Origin: Littorina saxatilis
Lineage: Eukaryota; Mollusca; Gastropoda; Littorinimorpha; Littorinidae
Direction: 5' to 3'
NCBI RefSeq assembly: GCF_037325665.1
Contig: NC_090260.1
Location: 29,645,174 to 29,709,173 of the forward strand
DNA length: 64,000 nt
The notes below the pieces were generated by a model. It was not told where the DNA came from, searched no databases, and saw only the letters and a program-made list of their open reading frames with translations. Below are positions 12,021 through 24,283 of the stretch, piece after piece (position 1 is the stretch's first letter; every line of letters begins with the position of its first letter). The translations under genes were made by a program, and so were the position numbers.

Positions 12021-12043
12021 GCTCTCTCTCTCTCTCTCTCTCG
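11918..12043. repeat. (TC)n microsatellite
   Basis: A CT-rich tract with a few interruptions. The 650 bases after it to 12697 show no gene and contain a poly-G run at 12542-12557. Confidence 0.9.
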
Positions 12044-12696
12044 CACAGCGGATTGAAAATCAATGCCCCTTTAGGCTCATGTCTATGGAACAACAGTAAT
12101 TTGTTCCTCTCTGTTTTGTTTCTTCGGCCATTTTTTTCTTGATTTATGTCTCCCTTCAACTTCTTTTGGTTTTCAAACCACTATAACAGTACTTAGAAGA
12201 CAGATTGCGACTGCCCTTGTGGCAGGTACATAATGCCACACACGTAAAACTCATATGAGTCTAGCGGAATGACCGCGGGGCCCCTGAACGCTCAAAAAGA
12301 AGAACATCTTCCTCTCTGTATATGTAATGCGAGCGAGGAGTTTGTTGCGGTGGTAAAAAAACGTTTCCGCGAAAGCAAAGGCGGATAATTCTCCCCTAAC
12401 AGGATTGATGAAATAATTCGACCTACTTTCGTTTGAAGCCGGTGGAAGAAAATTTAAGTGTTACGCCCTCACGGCAAAGCCATTAGGGGCATGTTACAAG
12501 GGAAAACCCGGTTTTGTATAAAAATTAAATATATAAATGCAGGGGGGGGGGGGGGGGTTGGGGATGTAGACAGCTGGCTGCCGGCTGCTAGAGGAGACCT
12601 GAAATGGGCTAGGGACCGGGTTGGGTCGTCTTGGGTCAGTGCTGAAATAGTTACTTTATTGGCTGTTGGCCGAACGGACAACCGGGCTTCATATTT

Positions 12697-12925
12697 TTGC
12701 ATGCATGTATTCGTGTTTCCAAGGCCTAAGGCTTTCGCTGTGACCCTGGGATCTTTATCGTGCGCATGCGTGCACACGAGGGTGTTCGGACACCGAGGAG
12801 AGTCTGCACAAAGTTGACTCTGCGACACACATCCCGCGCCGAACTTGGGGGGTTGAACCCACGCTGAAAGTGACAACCGGTTTTAAAGCCAGCGCCTCTA
12901 CCGACTGGGCAAACTCCCCACCCAA
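12697..12925 (-). repeat. tRNA-headed SINE, minus orientation
   Basis: 'gatctttatcgtgcgcatg' and 'ggtgttcggacaccgaggag' match the bodies at 30087-30487 and 39246-39622. The degraded tRNA head is at the right end ('taccgactgggcaaactcc'). Confidence 0.65.
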
Positions 12926-14344
12926 TATGTTGGGGTCAAGAAGTTCCATAGAGGGCGGGGGGTATGGAGTAACACATAGTATTTTTCTCAGAACATTCCC
13001 ACAAAAGGAGAGCCGCGCTCGGGGTACGCATTACCGTGAAGCTGGCAGTCATTGCTACCAAATGTCGTCTGTGTCTACCACTCGGTGGTGACTTTAATGT
13101 GAGTTTATGTAAGCAGATCCCAGCGCAAGCAATCTGATGCAGAGTCAGGAGGCGATTCGGTACAAGAGAACCTTAGAGGCCACAGCCTCGGCCGTCTAAG
13201 GGATCTGTGTGTCTGAAGGCACATTTGGTTTCTGAGGTTCAAGCGGAGCTCCCAAGTTCCCGTATCTGGAGGCATTTTTGGTATGGAAGCAAACCTGTAG
13301 GTTGGGGCCTCTGCCTTTCAGGATGCCAGGACTACAAAATGTGTGTCTTGAGACACATTTAGCTTAAGATTCCAGAAGTGGATCTGTGCTGTGCTGGGTC
13401 TGCTGCAAGCACACTAGAACCAGCTCGCAACAGTTGAGGTGAACAGATTGGTGACCAAGACCATCATCGGTTTCTCTCCGAGTGATGGGTGTGGGCGGAG
13501 AAAGTCTCCCAGACTTTGAAGCCGGTGCTATCGGCACTCCTTATAACCGGACTCAGGGCCGGTTTGGGGCCTAATTTTTCACTCCTAATAAGAGAGGTAT
13601 CGTATAACCGAGCTCCTTCTAAGCGAGTTTTCGTAAGTCATAACAAAGAACAATGAAATTCGGGGCATTTGTTTTTCTCCTTATAAAAGAGGTTCCTTAT
13701 AACCGAGCTCCTTATAAGTACTACATTAGGACTTTTAAACCCAATACACATTAAGACATCGAATTCAATTCCTCATACAACACAGGCATTAATACTAATA
13801 GTTAACATTTTACACTTGTGTATCAGCAAGTTTAGATATGGTAGGCCTATCGATTTAAATGTAATGTTTAATTGCGATTAGGGTTAAGACGTTTGAGTAT
13901 CTTGTAAATGAAAATGTTTAAGTATTATGTGCATATGCATATGTATGTGTGTGTGTGGATTCATGATTATGTTGATGTCGCAAATTTTGACACCGCAGAC
14001 ACAACCGCATAGATTAATACATTCTTGTCCATTAATGTATTGTAAGAATTCGCGCCAAAAGTAAATGTTAAATGTGCTGTGCCACAGATTAATGTACAGT
14101 TAAACATACAGATACCAAGTGTGTTATATAATGTTATTGTTTATCGATTAAACGGGCACGCTTAAACGTCTTCCTAAAAGTAAAAAAAAAAAATAGTCAA
14201 CATTTTATGAACAACAATCAGGTACATATGATCCTCTAGAAGGTTTAAAAACAACCAGTCAACAAGCAAACTTATCATTCAGCACATTCACTCACAGGTT
14301 CCATGCACGCATTACATCCACAGCTTCAATGTCCTAATTACTTT
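12926..14344. other. Repeat debris, no gene; pogo-like remnants at 13524-13730
   Basis: Around 13524-13730 the words 'ctccttataaccg' and 'aagcgagtttt' recur in both orientations, as in the MITE at 11749. A short 'LGGDFNV' reading near 13085 recalls the LINE endonuclease GDFN motif but is too short to call. I see nothing else. Confidence 0.45.
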
Positions 14345-14740
14345 GTTCATTTTAGTAAAAGGCAGATTTGTACAGGTGAGTCGATCTTCAGTTTAATCTT
14401 AAATAATGGTTGTGAAGGAGACTGGCGGACCGCTAGGGGAAGTGAGTTCCAGAGTGTAGGGACTTGACATCTGAATGATCTTTGTCCAGCTGATTTTAGT
14501 TTAGTTCTAGGGACTGAGAGGAGCAGCTGGGATGAGGACGTCAGGGACCTAGTTGGAGAGTACTTTATCAGTTTTGATGACAAGTAAGGAGGGAGGGTGC
14601 CATGAAAGTAGTTGAAAGCGAGAGTGCCCAGCTTGTACTGTATTCTCTGTTACACTGGAAGCCAGTGGAGATAATTCAGCAGTGGCGTAGCATGATCCCT
14701 GCGCTTCTTTCTGAGGATTACACTTGCATGTTCACTGTCA
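14345..14740 (-). pseudogene. Non-LTR retrotransposon (LINE) C-terminal fragment
   Basis: On the minus strand the text runs LHWLPV, a stop, QRIQYKLGTLAFNYFHG, then RSFRCQVPTLWNSLPLAV and ends KIKLKIDSPVQI. LHWLPV...YK and the LWNSLPL...FK.KLK block are typical of the C-terminal end of reverse transcriptase in CR1/L2-like LINEs. Only the tail remains, with at least one in-frame stop. The exact clade cannot be fixed from this piece. Confidence 0.75.
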
Positions 14741-15117
14741 AATATAAATAAATATATTTCGTTTAAAAAACAAACGAGTTCTTGTGTGAAGATGGAGATG
14801 TGTAAGATTTGTTCAAATGTAAACGTTGGCATTGTAAAAGCTTTATTTGGCAAAGTTTACGTGTTTGTTCAATTGTAACTGATCTTCAATTACAAAAACT
14901 GTCGCATATAGCAGTTATACAACATGAAGTCAATCTGTCTGCCTGAAAGATCACAAGATCAATATTGAAAACCGGTCATAACCAAGTATACATGTAGTAA
15001 TGCTTAACTAGCCAAAATCCAAAGACCACGACTGGTCGCGCTCTTCTCGGCGAATTGTGTGAACGTAGTACCTTATTTTTATAAAACAGATTTGTTTTTC
15101 CTGAGCTCATTTGTATA
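14741..15117. other. No gene seen
   Basis: AT-rich sequence, no supported feature. Confidence 0.5.
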
Positions 15118-15537
15118 GTTCACATACATATATGTATACGACTTGTGTCTGTCTGTCTGTGTGTTCGCGATGCACGGCCAAAGTTTTCGATGGATCTGCT
15201 TCAAATTTGGTGGGCATATTCAGGTAGACCCCGGACACAACCTGGTCGATGAGAATTTCCAACACGTGCTCTCAGCGCGCAGCGCTGAACCGATTTTAGT
15301 TTTTCTGTTCATCTTCCAAGATCCATTCCCAGTAACTCTTCCTTATCTTCTCCAGTGTTCTGCGTTTATCTCCCTTCCTTCGTGTGGCGTCAATCCATAT
15401 TCCCGTTACTATGTTTAGAAGGTCACTGTCCACAACGCTCAATCCATATTCCCGTTACTATTTTTAGAAGTTTTCCTTCGTGTGGCGTCAATCGCGTACG
15501 GTGCGCCACTCACCCGGCGAAGCCGGTATTCATCTAG
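15118..15537 (+). mobile_element. Non-autonomous Helitron-like element
   Basis: The 3' end has the classic Helitron layout: a short GC hairpin (ccggc-gaa-gccgg), ten bases later CTAG, followed by a T (insertion between A/T). The 5' side begins at a TC followed by 'gtatacgacttgtgtctgtc'. It is about 420 bp with no Rep/helicase. The exact 5' boundary is approximate. Confidence 0.65.
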
Positions 15538-16233
15538 TAACATATCTATATATTCTTGGATTCATGAATTTAATATAAATACAATGCAATCTGTTTTGAA
15601 TATATGAGTGGAAATTCGATTCTAATGAGAACTGTAATGAGCAAACAAAAAAAGTAAGTTTTATGTTCCAAGCTGATATGAAATCCCATCTGAGCCAAAT
15701 AATGACCAACATGTCAAACAATTTCAAGTAATTGAAAACTGTGATCGTGACAGTGCCGCTTCGATTTTCACTGCCACAGTATAACAGCATTTTGGTATTT
15801 CTGTGCGCCAGGGCAAATTTCGCTTTCTTCAGTAGGTTCACTAAGACATTCATCGAAAAGATTAAGAAATGGTCTGAAAATAGCATCTGGAATAATTTGT
15901 AAGTAAAGAGTCAAAACGTCAGTAAATAACAATATTTTGACTAGCAATTATTTTAACCATAATGTATTAATGATTATAAAGGATAAACGAGAATATGTAC
16001 GAGGATGTAATTTATGTGAGGATGCGGGTATGGATATGTGTGGTTTGGATTATGTGTGGACTGATGTGTACTTTTATGTGTCTATATATTCTGAGGGTGT
16101 GTTTTTATGTGATGTTACACGACCCAAAAGAAACATTTCTGTTAATAAAATTCATACAATAACATTTTATTGAATTAATTGAATAACGATCTCTCCAGGA
16201 GTTTTCTGAAAATCGCTCCAAATGTACACACTG

Positions 16234-16291
<58 letters not shown>

Positions 16292-17040
16292 CGGCACTTG
16301 TTTGAAAACATTAAGTCATAACTTGACTAAACGTAAGAACACAAGCAGAACTGATACAAACAAATCCAGGCTACAACATTACACATTTCGCGAATGTTCT
16401 ATCAATCTGGGAGCAGTTAAGTCGACTGAGAATGCGATATTTACGTCGCGCAGACACTCAATGCTGTGTACAATTACATTGCCTTCAGGACACGAAAGAC
16501 GGGGTTGGGATCCGGGATCAGTCAACCGACATGTAGGCTGGGAAGCGTTTGGATGTGTGCGAAGTAATTGCTATAAAATTCATTTTAGGTGCAGTTGATT
16601 CATTTCAGTGTGCCTGCACACATCTAATCGAGTTGGCCGGGAAAAAACCATGCGATGAGTTCGAAATATCGTACATTTTATTTTAGTTTTCGGAGCGACA
16701 GTTTTTCACAAGCTACCCAAGGAAACTATTCAATAACATCACACGATAGCTTAATCAGCATGGCGTAAGCAGTTTATTGGTCTCATCTATGTATAGATAT
16801 ATTTGTTTGTTTCCCAGGGGCGCATTTCACTGCTCGCATTATAATGATTGTTAGGCGATTGCAGATTCAGTCTTTGTCTATGTGCCTTGTGAAATTATGT
16901 CCATTGAGAACAACGTGGATCGTGCATGTGACTGTTAGGTAATAAGTTTTTTTCCATGTTCAGCTTCACCTACTTACGTTGCGTTTATTTATTAATCTGT
17001 GCATTTGTTAGTGGATACGTACATGTATTTCTTTCAAGGT
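15538..17040. other. No gene seen; (CA)n at 16238-16289
   Basis: AT-rich sequence with a 26-unit CA microsatellite. No conserved reading frame. Confidence 0.5.
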
Positions 17041-17049
17041 TACCTAACA

Positions 17050-19754
17050 TTATATCAGTGCAATAGGACAAGCAATCATTCAGCTCAGAAGGCCAAACAC
17101 TGTTATTGCGCCATTGCAGTTTGCACTTGGCGTGCAAATGCACCGATCATTCGGTTCACGGTTTCTGATCGATACCCTCAGCCACCTTGGCTGTAGCTGT
17201 TCTTACACAGAGGTACGGAAATTTGAACTGAATGCTGCGCAATCATATGGCATTGATCTCCCACCTACTACTGTGTATGCCTGCCTGTGCAGAAATCCCC
17301 GACGCAATGCAGTCTGTCACAGACGTTGCATTCCATTCTAGCGAGCAACAAACGCAGCACAAAGAGTTGAGCGTGGCAAGGCAGAAGCGAGATCACACAG
17401 ACATTCAGCTGATCTTGAGATATCTGCTTGATAGGAACCCTTTCACTGTGGATACAGCCCTCCGATCCATTTCAAGCGGAAAAGAAGCTGAAGCTACTGT
17501 GAATGCAGAACAAGCAAAAGGCGTAGGAAACAAGATTCTGAGCAGCATGATCGGAAATAATGTTGTGGATTTCACCTTTAAAAAGAAGGATCAAGCTGTA
17601 ACCATGGCTCTGAAAGCCAAGTCGTCCAATCTGCACGATGATCTAGTACATGTTCACTCCATGCTGTTGTTCCAGAGACTAGTGACAACTGTGAAGAACA
17701 CCAACGGATGTCTTGAGGACGCCTTTGCCTTTGAGATGTGCAGTGTCCCAGCATCGCTGTTTGATTCGGGTGGTCTGCCAAGACAAGGTACCAAGGCTGC
17801 ACTGGCAACTTACATCTGGACTTCAACAAAGCAGGTAAATGGTGTTATTCCTGATGATGTAACATATGTCATCGATGGTGGCTTGCTGTTGCACCTTCTG
17901 CCCTGGTGCCGTGGTTCAACATACAACCAGCTTACTCCGAGTTACGCAGACTTTCTCATTCGTCATTTTGGCAAAGGAACTGTTGTTTTTGATGGATACA
18001 GCTGCGGACCTACCACCAAAGATGCAGCCCATTTGCGAAGAACAAGCAGAGCCAATACAGCATGTGCCATCACTTTTGAGGGTGACATGGTCCTGTGCGA
18101 ACCAAAGGAGCGCTTCCTGACGAATCCAAACAACAAACAGCGGTTCATCAACCTCCTTAGTTCCCGTTTTTCACAGCACGGCTTTGACACTGTCCATACA
18201 ACTGCTGATGCTGATAGGCTCGTCGTAAAGACTTCTCTGGAATTGGCAAGGAAAGGAAACGTGATTCTGGTTGGCGAGGACACCGATCTGCTCATCCTTC
18301 TGTTGTGCCATCTTACGCCAGATCACTGCCCCGTCTTCTTCACATCAGTGAGATCATCGACAGCAAAATCAGCTGCAAAAGTATGGGACATCAGAAAAGT
18401 CCAGACTGTTCTTGGATCTCAAGTTTGTGAGAACATCCTGTTTGCGCACGCCTTTGGTGGATGCGATACAATTAGCAGTCCATTCGGGATTGGAAAACCA
18501 ATGTGTTTAACGAAATTGACCCAGTCAACAGTGTTCGTGCAGCAGGCCCATGTCTTCAGCGCCAGTCCTTGCAGACACTTGTGACAGGGGAGGCTACCGC
18601 TCCTTTCACAGCAGACTCTGCACCCGAGTTGTTGGCCTTTAAAAGTCAACACCGGTGTATTGTAGAATTCTGTTTGTGATGGGGTCTGGTGGTTTCCGAT
18701 TGTCTGTATGTTCATGGAAACCTTCGGGTTTGCATAACAGTTTTTATAGGGCTAAGAAATTAGCCCTAACATTTTCAATCCTGTTTGATTGCACTTCGCC
18801 TCCCGAGGTGATCGTAGTGTTTCGGCACTCGGTTACATCTGGTGCTTGCGAGCAGGGATGGGACTCGGCATGATATGTTCAGGTAATGGCATAATATGAC
18901 CACTGAACATTTTCGTGCTGTTCCCATTCTGCGAATTTGGGATGGACAGTGGTCCCCCGGTTCGGAACTTCGGGACGAAGTTCATTCAAACGGGGGCGAT
19001 TGTGACAGGGGAGGCTTCCGCTCCTTTCACAGCAGACTCTGCACTCGAGTTGTTGGCCTTTAAAAGTCAACACCGTTGTATTGTAGAATTCTGTTTGTGA
19101 TGGGATCTGGTGGTTTCCGATTGTCTGTATGTTCATGGAAACCTTCGGGTGTGCATAACAGTTTTTATAGGGCTAAGAAATTAGCTCTAACATTTTTAAT
19201 CCTGTTTGATTGCACTTCGCCTCCCGAGGTGATCGTAGTGTTTCGGCACTCGGTTACACACTGATGAGCTGATAGGAGCAGGAGAAAGGGCCTTTGTAGA
19301 ACTCTATGGGGGGAAGGAAAGAGACACTTTGAACTTCCTCCGCTACATCAAGTACATGCAGAAAGTCTCTACATGTACCTCATCGTTTCAGCCCTGCAAA
19401 CTCCCACCTACATCAGCAGCAGCTAAATTCCATTCCATGAGAACATACTTCCAGGTGCAAGAATGGATGCACTTGCATCAAGAACAGTTCCTCCTGGATC
19501 CGATGGACTGGGGATGGGAGATTGTTCAAGGCGCCATGCTTCCTATTCTCATTGACATTGCTGCTGGTCCTGGTGATCTACTCGATGTCATCCGATGCAA
19601 TTGCAAGACAGAGTGTCGAACAGCAAGATGTTCATGCCGAAAACACGGCCTCGTGTGTACGTCTGGCTGTAGAGAGTGCAGAGGGGAGAGCTGTGCCAAC
19701 ACTGTGACCGAGGTTGCCTGTGTAGGTACATCAGACGATGAAGACGGGCTTTAG
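17050..19754 (+). pseudogene. Multicopy CXC-tailed protein family, copy split by a TRIM
   Basis: Three coding segments run in order. 17114-17290 gives FGSRFLIDTLSHLGCSCSY..EVRKFELNAA. 17290-18580 gives DFTFKKKDQAV, VIDGGLLLHLLPWCRGSTY, GTVVFDGYSCGPTTKDAAH, NKQRFINLLSSRF, NVILVGEDTDLLILLLCH and FAHAFGGCDTISS. 19259-19754 gives LPPTSAAAKFHSMR and a Cys-rich end CNCKTECRTARCSCRK..C..GCREC. I know this arrangement as an unnamed protein family present in many copies in molluscs, cnidarians and fish. Its tail resembles Tesmin/TSO1 CXC domains, and its middle (acidic DGG, DTD, GCDT motifs) looks like a PIN-type nuclease fold (inference). The segment normally between the first two parts appears missing, a frame change separates them, and a TRIM lies inside the last third. 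It is therefore probably a dead copy. Confidence 0.7.
18580..19258 (+). mobile_element. TRIM: miniature LTR retrotransposon, structurally complete
   Basis: Two 258-bp direct repeats (18580-18837 and 19001-19258) each begin TG and end CA and flank only 163 bp. TGGTGCTTGCGAGCA, two bases after the first LTR, fits a tRNA primer-binding site; a purine-rich run (aaacgggggcga) precedes the second. The host repeat is cact (18576-18579 and 19259-19262). The LTRs differ at roughly seven sites (about 3%), so the insertion is fairly young. It carries no genes and would need another element's enzymes. It lies in the CXC-family gene copy. Confidence 0.9.
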
Positions 19755-20410
19755 CGTAAGTACGAGGTCATGTTGAATAGAGTGTGCGTGTGCATGTTCA
19801 CATGTGTAATGCAACAGTAACGGGTAAAGGAGGGAGAATATCAGCACAGTAATTGTCAACTCACATACCTGTCAAACGCGACCCGGGAGACGCGCCCTGT
19901 GAAACCACACCGAATGCGCTAGATTTGAGCTTCGGCTACGTTATTTCGCGCTAAATAAATGCAATTGAACCTATTTATCAACTGAATGTGCTTTTCTTAC
20001 ATACTATATGAGTGACATATGGCACATCCCTTAAAATAAGACATGTTATAGACGTGAGAGGTGAGGGACGGAGCATATTCGGAATACCGTTATTGCGCAG
20101 TTGTCATCATTCTTTAAAAGCTTCAAAAATATAGTTCGCATGGGAAAACATTGGCCAACTCGGTTTTACCTGATCAATGGTTGCATGTAGAGTACAAAAA
20201 AGGTGAAATAAATTTTATAGCAATTTGTTCACACAGGAGGTGAGTTCTGATGAAATCTGCCTAGCCTAATGCTTCACAAGCTCTGTATAAGCAATGCGAA
20301 AAAGTAGTCTCTGTACACAGCGACGTCTTTGTATGTTTTGTGTCAGTGCGCGTTCAACAAACTGTCTGGGTTTAATTGCGTCTCTGTCTATGGTGTACAG
20401 GCGCAAGAAC

Positions 20411-20412
<2 letters not shown>
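19755..20412. other. 3' flank of the CXC-family copy, no further gene
   Basis: An AATAAA lies near 19953 ('gctaaataaatgcaatt') and could be the poly(A) signal of the copy. Otherwise nothing is supported. Confidence 0.35.
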
Positions 20413-20449
<37 letters not shown>

Positions 20450-20488
20450 GGTGGGTGGGTGTGGGTGTGTGTGTGGGTGGGTGTGTGG

Positions 20489-20524
<36 letters not shown>
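20413..20524. repeat. (GT)n/(GGGT)n microsatellite
   Basis: Compound GT and GGTG tract. Confidence 0.95.
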
Positions 20525-20525
<1 letters not shown>

Positions 20526-20642
20526 CCACTATGGTTCGATCTGTGTATGTTTGTGTGTCCGTCTGTCTGTCTGTCGGTCGGTCGGTCGCTCTGTATACTT
20601 GATTGTCATTCTGTTTAGAGTACTTGTGTTTGACTGTTACAG

Positions 20643-20820
20643 AAAACTACACGAACCCAAATGGATGAAGGCCGCAAAAGAAAACCTGTACAACTACAAC
20701 AAACCCCTGGTGTTGCTGAAAAGCAATCTGAAGAAGGGACATATATCACGTCAAAACGTCTTAAGGTGTCACACCATGCATACCAAAGTGAAGAAAGTAC
20801 AAGCACGTCAGCTTGGACAG
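20643..20820 (+). CDS. Possible first coding exon of an unknown gene
   Basis: Bounded by a pyrimidine-rich acceptor (gactgttacag) and a consensus donor (acag/gtaaga). ATG at 20661 opens MDEGRKRKPVQLQQTPGVA and stays open for 53 codons to the donor. The peptide is polar and Ser/Thr/Glu-rich, with basic patches (RKRK, SKRLK) that could be nuclear-localisation signals. No partner exon was found downstream before the LINE at 21170. I do not recognise the protein; a chance splice pair is possible. Confidence 0.3.
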
Positions 20821-21169
20821 GTAAGAACGCACTCAATAGTCTTGTGGTCTTCAAAGATAGTGTGCTCTCTTGTTAAGCAACGCTGGTAATCAAACTCTCT
20901 CCAGATAGAGTACAGCTTTTAAACAACAGATCAGAACAGATCATGCTTGTTCACGGAATATTTGTTAAGTTTGTCAAAGCGCAATTCAATATTTGCTTGT
21001 TATCTTGCATAGTGTTTTCTGTTCTTATTTTCTGAAGGATTGAAACTGGCGTGTTCATAACATTTACAAACGTGAGCATACATTTAGCTTACTGCAACTA
21101 GTGTAGGAAAATTGGGAAGCTATCACCAAAATAACCTACATAAAACTCTTCGCTGAAGCAACAGAAGAA

Positions 21170-23254
21170 GAACAACTTGATTAGTAGGTTATCAAAGAAG
21201 CAACAAAGAGTGGACTTCGAGATCTGCTCAGAGTCAGAAAGAAACCTGCAAGAATGTTTAAACAAAATGCACGAATACTGTTTAAAATGGCGTCTAAATA
21301 TTAATGTAAACAAAACGAAAGTTATAGTTTTTTCCAGAGGTAAAATTAGAAATAAACCATTGTTTACGTATAATGGCAATTTAATCGAAGTAGTGTTTGA
21401 TGTGATGTACTTGGGCATTAAGATTCATCATAATAATAAATGTTCAGTCGCACAGAAGAATCTATATGATCGTGCCTCAAGGGCAATGTTTGTTCTTTTG
21501 CGTACTTGTAGGCAATTGTCACTGCCTGTGGACATACAAGTTGACCTGTTCGATAAAATGATTGCTCCAATTTTATTATACGGATGTGAGGTATGGGGTT
21601 TTGGTTCCTGTTAACTGGCTACTAAACTTCAATTGCGTTTTTATAAAATTGTTTTCAAACTAAAAAAATCAACTCCAAATGCTATGATATTTGGTGAACT
21701 TGGAAGATATCTACTAGATGTTAATATGAAATGTAGAATGCTTTGCTATTGGTATAAACTGATTAGTCCTATTCATAAAAATAAATTTTCAAGTATTGTG
21801 TATCGCTTTACTTATAAATTGTATATTAACAAGATGATTGAATCTAATTATTTATGTTTTATTGAAAAAACCTTAAATGAAATTGGTCTCTCTGGCATTT
21901 GGACTTTTCAAGAAAATGTTCAATACTCAAGCACATGGTTTAAAAAGAAAGTAACAAGTCGCGTAAGGCGAAAATACAATATTTAGTCAAGTAGCTGTCG
22001 AACTCACAGAATGAAACGCAATGCCATTTTACTCGTAGCATCGTCAGGCCACCGCTCATGGCAAAGGCAGTGAAATTGACAAGAAGAGCGGGGTAGTAGT
22101 TGCGCTAAGAAGGATAGCACGCTTTTCTGTACCTCTCTTTGTTTTAACTTTCTGAGCGTGTTTTTAATCCAAACATATCATATCTATATCTTTTTGGAAT
22201 CAGGAACCGACAAGGAATAAGATGAAAGTGTTTTTAAATTGATTTGGACAATTTAATTTTGATAATAATTTTTATATATTTAATTTTCAGAGCTTGTTTT
22301 TAATCCGAATATAACATATTTATATGTTTTTGGAATCAGCAAATGATGGAGAATAAGATAAACGTAAATTTGGATCGTTTTATAAATTTTTATTTTTTTT
22401 TACAATTTTCAGATTTTTAATGACCAAAGTCATTAATTAATTTTTAAGCCACCAAGCTGAAATGCAATACCGAACCCCGGGCTTCGTCGAAGATTACTTG
22501 ACCAAAATTTCAACCAATTTGGTTGAAAAATGAGGGCGTGACAGTGCCGCCTCAACTTTCACGAAAAGCCGGATATGACGTCATCAAAGACATTTATCAA
22601 AAAAATGAAAAAAACTTTCGGGGATTTCATACCCAGGAACTCTCATGTCAAATTTCATAAAGATCGGTCCAGTAGTTTAGTCTGAATCGCTCTACACACA
22701 CACACACAGACAGACAGACAGACACACACGCACACACACACACGCACATACACCACGACCCTCGTTTCGATTCCCCCTCGATGTTAAAATATTTAGTCAA
22801 AACTTGACTAAATATAAAAAGAAGCTTGTATGACCAGTATATCCATAAATGGTTTACAGAAATTGGAACAAAAAATATGTTTTGGAATTATCGAATGTTT
22901 AAAGATACTTTTGCATGTGAAGATTATGTCACACACCTGCCATATCAGCAATGTGTTTCAATGATGAAATTTAGAACATTAAACAACAATTTGCCTGTAC
23001 AGAAAGAACGTTACCTTAACATCCCGAGATCAGAAAGAACTTGCACCAAATGTGTATCACAAGACATAGGTGATGAATTCCATTATTTATTTGTCTGTGA
23101 TTTTTTCAAAGAAGAAAGAGCTGAGTTGTTACCACCTTACTATTGGAAAAAACCTAATGCACTTAAATTTAAAAAGTTGTTTGCTACTAAGAAAAAGAAA
23201 TTGCTAAAGAATATTTTGGACTTTATTAATAGAATTTGTAAAAGGTTTTCATAA
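21170..23254 (+). pseudogene. LINE reverse-transcriptase 3' half, split by an 870-bp repeat
   Basis: 21177-21614 reads CLKWRLNINVNKTKVIVFSR, VMYLGIKIHH and PILLYGCEVWG, the RT palm/thumb end of CR1/Jockey-like LINEs. After a stop, 21633-21950 continues RFYKIVFKLKKSTPNAM. The repeat at 21955-22822 interrupts it, and 22826-23254 resumes SLYDQYIHKWF...CTKC....GDEFHYLFVCDFFKEER, a CCHC-like tail usual in this group. Only the C-terminal part is present: 5'-truncated, with one in-frame stop and the insertion. Confidence 0.8.
21955..22822 (+). repeat. ~870-bp dispersed repeat, copy A (within the LINE)
   Basis: It begins caagtcgcgtaaggcgaaaa and ends with a hairpin (tttagtcaaaacttgactaaa) plus tataaaaa. 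The inside contains 'aaagatcggtccagtagttt', a CA microsatellite and 'cacgaccctcgtttcgattc'. Four further copies lie at 23605-24277, 31891-32773, 47387-48271 and 52577-53451. No coding frame is visible; class unknown. Confidence 0.85.
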
Positions 23255-23604
23255 TTTAAAATTTTTTATTTTTGGCTCACGTAAGTGTAGCCTATGCGAT
23301 CGTAACTTTGTCTGTCTGTGCGTGCGTGCGTATGTGCGTGCGTGCGTGCGTGTGTATGTCTGTGGTAGAAACTCTAACATTTGAAGACGTCACATTACAT
23401 TTACGTCACATTATGACGTAAGAGGGTTAGACGTCACGCGAAGGAAGTACTGAAAGTCTCGGTCATTATTATTTTGAGCGGGCCGAGACTAGTTGGCAGT
23501 CGTGTCCCTGTAAGTAGGCTACATGCAGACAGACAGATCTAGATCTAGTGTCTCGCTTTCTTGCACAGTTTCACCTATGCTCTTTCTGTGTGTGTGTGTG
23601 TGTG
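23255..23604. other. LINE 3' flank and repeat debris
   Basis: It begins just after the LINE stop ('ctcacgtaagtgtagcctat') and contains a GTGC-rich stretch. It is probably the LINE 3' UTR or another repeat. Confidence 0.4.
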
Positions 23605-24277
23605 TTTTAACTTTCTGAGCGTGTTTTTAATCCAAACATATCATATCTATATGTTTTTGGAATCAGGAACCGACAAGGAATAAGATGAAAGTGTTTTTAA
23701 ATTGATTTCGAAAATTTAATTTCGATAATAATTTTAATATTTTTAATTTTCAGAGCTTGTTTTTAATCCAAATATAACATATTTTATTATTTATATGTTT
23801 TTGGAATCAGAAAATGATGGAGAATAAGATAAACGTAAATTTAGATCGTTTTATAAAAAACTTTTTTTTTTTTACAATTTTCAGATTTTTAATGACCAAA
23901 GTCATTAATTAATTTTTAAGCCACCACGCTGAAATGCAATACCGAAGTCCGGGCTTCGTCGAAGACTACTTGACCAAAATTTCAACCAATTTGGTTGAAA
24001 AATGAGAGCGTGACAGTGCCGCCTCAACTTTCACGAAAAGCCGGATATGACGTCATGAAAGACATTTATCAAAAAAATGAAACAAATGTCTCGGGATATC
24101 ATACCCAGAAACTTTCATGTCAAATTTCATAAAGATCGGTCCAGTAGTTTAGTCTGAATCGCTTTACACACACACACGCACGCACGCACAGACACACACA
24201 CACACACACACACCACGACCCTCGTCTCGATTCCCCCCTCTACGTTAAAACATTTAGTCAAAACTTGACTAAATGTA
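23605..24277 (+). repeat. ~870-bp dispersed repeat, copy B, 5'-truncated
   Basis: It lacks the first ~190 bp of copy A, starts after a GT run at 'ttttaactttctgagcgtg', and keeps the 3' hairpin end. Confidence 0.85.
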
Positions 24278-24283
24278 AAAACA

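Noticed and set aside
13060-13115. LINE endonuclease (LGGDFNV)
   Set aside because: Seven residues only; no flanking endonuclease sequence.
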